Origin: Actinomycetota bacterium
Lineage (GTDB): Bacteria > Actinomycetota > Acidimicrobiia > Acidimicrobiales > Iamiaceae
DNA: 8,921 nucleotides
Assembly: GCA_017882935.1 (NCBI GenBank)
Contig: JADGOP010000072.1
Location: forward strand, 1-8,921
Direction: 5' to 3'
Shown here: positions 5,292 to 8,921 of the stretch, piece by piece
Position numbering within the stretch: position 1 is the first letter of the stretch
Layout of the letters: the number at the start of each line of letters is the position of its first letter
Program-made: the position numbers and the translations under genes
The notes under the pieces: model-generated
Told to the model about the DNA's origin: nothing
What the model saw: only the letters and a program-made list of their open reading frames with translations
Databases searched by the model: none

Positions 5292-6839
5292 ATGCTCGAG
5301 GGTCGCAACTTCTGGGAGCTGGTCGAGAAGCGGGCGGCACGCACGCCCGACGACGTGATGACCGTCGACGAGGACGACCGGGAGATCACCTTCGGCGGCT
5401 ACCGCGAAGCCACCCTCCGCGCGGCCGCCGGGCTGGCCGCACGCGGCATCGGCGAGGGCGACGTGGTGTCGTGGATGCTGCCCACCTGGCACGAGTCGCT
5501 GATCCTGCTCGGCGCGCTGGCCCGCCTCGGCGCCACCCAGAACCCCATCATCCCCATCTACCGCGATCGCGAGGTGGGCTTCGTCACCGAGCAGGCCGGC
5601 ACCAAGCTCCTCGTCGTGCCCGGCGAGTGGCGCGGCTTCGACTACGTGGCCATGGCCGAGCGCATCAAGGCCGAGCGCGGCACCGGGTTCGACGTGCTCA
5701 CCGTGAACCGCGACCTGCCCGACGCCGACCCGACCACGCTCCCGCCCGCGCCCGTCTACCCGGCCACCCGCGCCGACGAGGCCGTCAACCTGCTCTTCTA
5801 CACGTCGGGTACCACGGCCGACCCCAAGGGGGCGCGCCACAGCGAGGGCGACATCATCGTCACCGCCCGCGGCATGTGCGACTGCCTCACGTGCGTCGAG
5901 GGCGACCGCAACCTCATGGCCTTCCCGGTCACGCACATCGCCGGGCCGATCTGGTTCTGCTCGAGCCTCATGTACGGGCTCACCAACGTCATCACCGAGG
6001 GGTTCAACCCCACCGAGACCCCGGCCCTCGCCAGCCGCGCCGACGTCACCATGGCGGGCTCGGCCACGTTCTTCCACATGGCCTACCTCGAGGCGCAGCG
6101 CGCGGCCGGCGACCACAGGATCTTCCCGAGCCTGCGCAACTGCCCCGGCGGTGGCGCGCCCAAGCCCCCGCAGCTCCACCGCGACGTGCGCGACGAGCTG
6201 GGCGGGGTGGGCATCGTGTCGGGCTGGGGCCTCACCGAGGCGCCCATCCTCACCATGGCCCGCACCGTCGACCCCGACGACAAGCTCGCCACCACCGAGG
6301 GACGTGCCATGCCGGGTGTGCAGCTGCGGGCCGTGTCGCCCGCCGACGGCTCGGTGGTGGGCATCGGCGTCGAGGGTGAGCTCCAGGCCCAGGCCCCACA
6401 GCTCATGCGCGGCTACCTCGACGCCTCGCTCGACGCCGACGCGTTCGTCGACGGCTGGTTCCGCACGGGCGACCTGGGCGTCATCGACGAGCAGGGCTAC
6501 GTGCGCATCACCGGTCGCCTCAAGGACGTCATCATCCGCAAGGGCGAGAACGTGTCGGCCAAGGAGGTCGAGGACCTCCTCTTCGAGCACGAGAAGGTGG
6601 CCGACGTCGCCGTCATCGGCCTGCCCGACGCCGACCGTGGCGAGCTGGTGTGCGCGGTGATCGCCGTCAGGACCGGCGCCGACGAGCTCGCCTTCGTCGA
6701 GATGCAGGAGTACCTGCGGGGCCGTGGCCTGCGCGTCCAGGCCCTCCCCGAGCGGCTCGAGCACCTGCCCGAGATCCCGCGCAACCCGTCCGGCAAGATC
6801 CAGAAGAAGGAACTGCAACAGCAGTTCGGAAGGCCGTAG
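5292..6839 (+). CDS. AMP-dependent acyl-CoA synthetase (cyclohexanecarboxylate-CoA-ligase-like)
   Basis: A 515-residue ANL-superfamily ligase, distinct in sequence from the FadD3-like enzyme nearby. Motifs: P-loop TSGTTADPKG (171-180), GWGLTEAP (311-318), RTGD (391-394), the hinge GRLKDVIIRKGENVSAKEVE (408-427), and catalytic Lys502 in NPSGK. The P-loop has Ala where the usual TSGTTGxPKG has Gly; the essential Thr and Lys residues are kept. The overall style (IPIYRDREVGFV, KGENVSAKEVEDLL) resembles the AliA/cyclohexanecarboxylate and steroid-acid CoA ligases, so an alicyclic or branched acid is more likely than a plain fatty acid (inference). No signal peptide is seen, so it is cytosolic. It is the first gene of an operon with the sulfatase 2 bp downstream and is probably controlled by TetR through the palindrome at 5208-5222. 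Confidence 0.9.
   Translation: MLEGRNFWELVEKRAARTPDDVMTVDEDDREITFGGYREATLRAAAGLAARGIGEGDVVSWMLPTWHESLILLGALARLGATQNPIIPIYRDREVGFVTEQAGTKLLVVPGEWRGFDYVAMAERIKAERGTGFDVLTVNRDLPDADPTTLPPAPVYPATRADEAVNLLFYTSGTTADPKGARHSEGDIIVTARGMCDCLTCVEGDRNLMAFPVTHIAGPIWFCSSLMYGLTNVITEGFNPTETPALASRADVTMAGSATFFHMAYLEAQRAAGDHRIFPSLRNCPGGGAPKPPQLHRDVRDELGGVGIVSGWGLTEAPILTMARTVDPDDKLATTEGRAMPGVQLRAVSPADGSVVGIGVEGELQAQAPQLMRGYLDASLDADAFVDGWFRTGDLGVIDEQGYVRITGRLKDVIIRKGENVSAKEVEDLLFEHEKVADVAVIGLPDADRGELVCAVIAVRTGADELAFVEMQEYLRGRGLRVQALPERLEHLPEIPRNPSGKIQKKELQQQFGRP
6828..6833 (+). promoter_or_regulatory. Ribosome binding site for the sulfatase GTG start
   Basis: GGAAGG lies inside the last codons of the acyl-CoA synthetase, 8 nt before GTG 6842. 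It supports this start over the upstream in-frame extension, which would overlap the synthetase by nearly 200 bp. Confidence 0.7.
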
Positions 6840-6841
6840 CC

Positions 6842-8350
6842 GTGCCCGACAAGAAGCCGAACATCCTCTTCATCATCTCCGACCAGGAGCGCCAGCGCGA
6901 CTGGTTGCCGGAGGGAGTGGAGCTGCCGAACCGTCAGCGCCTCATCGACGAGGGCATCGAGTTCACCCAGTACTACACGCACTCGTCGCCGTGCTCGCCG
7001 TCGCGCGCCACGCTCATGACGGGGCAGTACGTGCCGCAGCACGGCGTCATCGAGAACGTGGTGTTCCCGTACCACCGCCCGCTCGACCCGAAGGTCCCCA
7101 CCATCGGCCACGCGTTGCGCGACCAGGGCTACGACACCAGCTACGTGGGCAAGTGGCACCTCGGCTACGGCCCCACCCCCGACATGGAGGCGCACGGCTT
7201 CTCCGACTGGTCGGGCAACGACCAGCACTTCATGGGCTGGGCGGGCACCGGCACCGAGTTCGACCCGTGGATCGCGCACCAGGCCGCCGACTGGCTGGGC
7301 CGCAGCGCCGGCAGCTCCAAGCCCTGGTCGCTGACCGTGGGGCTGGTCAACCCCCACGACGTGATGTGGTTCCCCATCGACCAGCCGGAGTACCAGGAGG
7401 CGTTCCCCGACCAGGTCGAGCTGTCGAAGGCCATCCTCGGCTTCGCCGCCTGGAAGGAGTCCGACCCGCTCCCGGTCTACGACCGTCCCTACGAGCGCTG
7501 GTTCGACGAGCTGCCCGAGAACTTCGACGACGACCTGTTCACCAAGCCGGCTGTGCAGCGCACCTGGCTCCACGACCAGCAGCACTCGCTCTACGGGACG
7601 CTCGAGCGCGACGACACGCAGCGCTGGCTGCGCCACCTCGACTACTACGTGGCGCTCCACCAGGACGGCGACCGCAACCTCGGGCTGGTCCTCGACGCGC
7701 TCGAGGCCTCGGGGCAGTGGGACGACACGATCATCGTGTTCACCTCCGACCACGGCGACATGTGCGGATCGCACGGCCTGCGCACCAAGGGCCCGTTCGC
7801 CTACCAGGAGATCATGCGAGTCCCGCTCTACGTGAAGGCGCCCGGCCTGGCCGCGCCCGGCACGAAGACGGCGTCGCTCGCCAGCCACGTCGACCTCGCC
7901 ACCACCATCCCCCTGCTCGGCGGCGCCACGCGCGACCAGCTGCCCACCTTCCGGGGCGAGGACCTCACGCACGTGATGCGCGACCCCTCGGCCACCGTGC
8001 GCGACGCCATCCTCTTCGCCCAGGACACCGCCTGGTACGAGAGCTGTCTGCCGCTCCGCTACGCGATCCGTGGCATGTTCGACGGCCGCCACAAGTACCT
8101 GCGCTACTACGGCGTCGGCGGCGGCACCACGCCGACCACGGGCCCGGCCCGCGCCCCCAAGATGTTCGACGTCGACTCCGCCTTCGAGGACCAGGACCAC
8201 GAGCTCTACGACCTCCAGGAAGATCCCTACGAGCTCGTCAACCTGGCCATGGACCGCGGCCACCGCGGCGAGGCCCGCGAGTGGTTCGCCCGCCTGGCCG
8301 ACCTCGAGGCGTCGGAGCAGATCGACACCTGGCACAGCTACACGAACTAG
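6842..8350 (+). CDS. Type I (formylglycine) sulfatase family hydrolase
   Basis: A 502-residue alkaline-phosphatase-superfamily enzyme that should hydrolyse a sulfate ester (or possibly a phosphonate or phosphate ester). KPNILFIISDQ opens the domain with metal ligand Asp14. The signature CSPSRATLMTG (51-61) carries Cys51, the residue a formylglycine-generating enzyme converts to formylglycine, and Arg55. GKWHLG (103-108) supplies the conserved Lys and His. SDHGDMCGSHG (302-312) provides the second metal pair, Asp303-His304. Asp-Gln instead of Asp-Asp near the N-terminus is seen in choline-sulfatase and phosphonate-monoesterase-like members. No signal peptide is visible, so it is probably cytosolic and acts on an imported sulfated compound. 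It starts with GTG 2 bp after the acyl-CoA synthetase stop, so the two proteins probably act on the same substrate. No maturation enzyme gene is in the window. Confidence 0.92.
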   Translation: MPDKKPNILFIISDQERQRDWLPEGVELPNRQRLIDEGIEFTQYYTHSSPCSPSRATLMTGQYVPQHGVIENVVFPYHRPLDPKVPTIGHALRDQGYDTSYVGKWHLGYGPTPDMEAHGFSDWSGNDQHFMGWAGTGTEFDPWIAHQAADWLGRSAGSSKPWSLTVGLVNPHDVMWFPIDQPEYQEAFPDQVELSKAILGFAAWKESDPLPVYDRPYERWFDELPENFDDDLFTKPAVQRTWLHDQQHSLYGTLERDDTQRWLRHLDYYVALHQDGDRNLGLVLDALEASGQWDDTIIVFTSDHGDMCGSHGLRTKGPFAYQEIMRVPLYVKAPGLAAPGTKTASLASHVDLATTIPLLGGATRDQLPTFRGEDLTHVMRDPSATVRDAILFAQDTAWYESCLPLRYAIRGMFDGRHKYLRYYGVGGGTTPTTGPARAPKMFDVDSAFEDQDHELYDLQEDPYELVNLAMDRGHRGEAREWFARLADLEASEQIDTWHSYTN

Positions 8351-8367
8351 TGCCGCCTCAGGCAGCA
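8351..8367 (+). terminator. Possible terminator hairpin after the sulfatase gene
   Basis: Immediately after the stop, TGCCGCC and GGCAGCA can pair (one C-A mismatch) around a TCA loop. Downstream is GGCTGTCTGTC, only mildly T-rich. A second small inverted repeat, CCGCC/GGCGG (8394-8408), lies next to the convergent gene's stop. Either could end transcription between these convergent genes, but neither is a canonical intrinsic terminator. Confidence 0.3.
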
Positions 8368-8411
8368 TCGGCTGTCTGTCACGCCGGTCAGAACCGCCGC
8401 TCGGGCGGGCG

Positions 8412-8921
8412 TCAGCCCACGAGCAGGTCGCAGCTGCGCCCGGCCGCGTCGGCCGTGAGGTACACGAAGTAGGCGTTGGGCGGGGCCGACTGCCAGACCT
8501 GTCCTGCGGAGCGCGCCGTGACCACCACCGACCCGGGGGTGTGGCCCAGCCCGTGGAGGACGGCGACCTGGGTCTGGCCCACGGCGACCGCGCGGATGGC
8601 GCGGGTGGGCAGCAGCGTGGCACCGCCGGGGAAGTCCGTGAGCATGGTGGCGTGGCTGATGCCGGCGGTGCCGTCGACGACGTTGGCGTCGAACACCACG
8701 TTGGTGACGGCGCCCGCCGTGCCGGTGCCGTGCACCTGCGTAGCCGGGGAGGTGGGGTCGAAGGCGCGGTTGGCCGACACCGTGCCGCGCGCGGCCGTGG
8801 CGTCGCGGGAGTAGACGACGATGCCGGTGGCGTCCTGCTCGACCTTGGTCGCCCGACCGCTGGACCGCACGACGTTGGCGCGGACGTTGAAGTCGCTGGC
8901 GTTGAGGATCTGCACGCCGGC
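8412..8921 (-). CDS. Right-handed beta-helix protein with phage-tail-like C-terminus, 3' part
   Basis: The frame is open to the window edge, so only the last 169 residues are visible. The first part shows parallel beta-helix rungs: GVQILNASDFNVRANVV, then GIVVYSRD...GTVSANRAF and TNVVFDANVV, with the regular G-I/V-x-I and N-x-V pattern of pectate-lyase-like or NosD-type folds. The C-terminal portion, VGQTQVAVLHGLGHTPGSVVVTARSAG followed by a YFVYLTADAAGRSCDLLVG end, resembles the small beta-rich domain that closes many phage tail-fibre, tailspike and secreted beta-helix proteins (HGLG-x-TP motif). It is probably a surface, secreted or phage-derived polysaccharide-binding or -cleaving protein. 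No catalytic residues can be judged from this fragment. The GTG at 8913-8915 is probably internal. It converges with the sulfatase gene and seems functionally unrelated. Confidence 0.7.
   Translation of the reverse strand, partial: AGVQILNASDFNVRANVVRSSGRATKVEQDATGIVVYSRDATAARGTVSANRAFDPTSPATQVHGTGTAGAVTNVVFDANVVDGTAGISHATMLTDFPGGATLLPTRAIRAVAVGQTQVAVLHGLGHTPGSVVVTARSAGQVWQSAPPNAYFVYLTADAAGRSCDLLVG

Noticed and set aside
6650..6841. N-terminal extension of the sulfatase frame
   Set aside because: It overlaps the synthetase C-terminus, and the Arg-rich translation is not part of any sulfatase. GTG 6842 has a ribosome binding site and begins right at the conserved KPNILFI strand.
6497..8623. 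Long minus-strand open frame (708 codons) opposite the sulfatase
   Set aside because: Same GC-driven antisense pattern; it overlaps two strong plus-strand genes and shows no recognisable motif.

Overview
The window is uniformly GC-rich double-stranded DNA from what is most likely an actinomycete. An acidimicrobial lineage is a reasonable guess but is not proven. The clues are an F420-type LLM oxidoreductase, a FadD3-like acyl-CoA ligase, GTG starts, and start codons placed 6-7 nt after TANNNT -10 boxes, which suggests leaderless mRNAs. Genes fill almost everything; no gap exceeds 170 bp. I see no tRNA, rRNA, CRISPR array or insertion sequence.

Layout. (1) Positions 1-2108, plus strand: the 3' part of an isochorismatase-fold gene overlaps a FadD3-family acyl-CoA ligase by 4 bp (ATGA). 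(2) 2109-2187: a short gap with a perfect inverted repeat and a -10 box, followed by a TetR-family regulator (2188-2871). (3) 2893-5122, minus strand: an LLM/F420-type oxidoreductase, convergent with tetR, and upstream of it a soluble PAS-PAS-GGDEF diguanylate cyclase. A 28-bp near-perfect palindrome lies in the 55-bp gap between these two genes, next to the LLM -10 box. (4) 5123-5291: a divergent promoter region. (5) 5292-8350, plus strand: a second, different acyl-CoA synthetase, followed 2 bp later by a formylglycine-type sulfatase, clearly one operon. (6) 8412-8921, minus strand: the C-terminal end of a beta-helix protein with a phage-tail-like terminal domain.

How it may work together. 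The central section looks like a catabolic or regulatory locus: two CoA ligases that activate carboxylic acids, a sulfatase that could remove a sulfate ester from the same substrate, an F420-type oxidoreductase and a local TetR repressor. The best regulatory clue is a shared operator-like palindrome, CTGAC-N5-GTCAG. It occurs in front of tetR and again at the -10/+1 region of the acyl-CoA synthetase-sulfatase operon, so the TetR protein probably controls that operon and possibly itself. The substrate is unknown. FadD3 similarity and a KstR-like palindrome before the LLM gene hint at steroid-type or other alicyclic acid catabolism, but no ring-degrading enzyme is in view. The cyclase and the beta-helix protein look unrelated to this theme.
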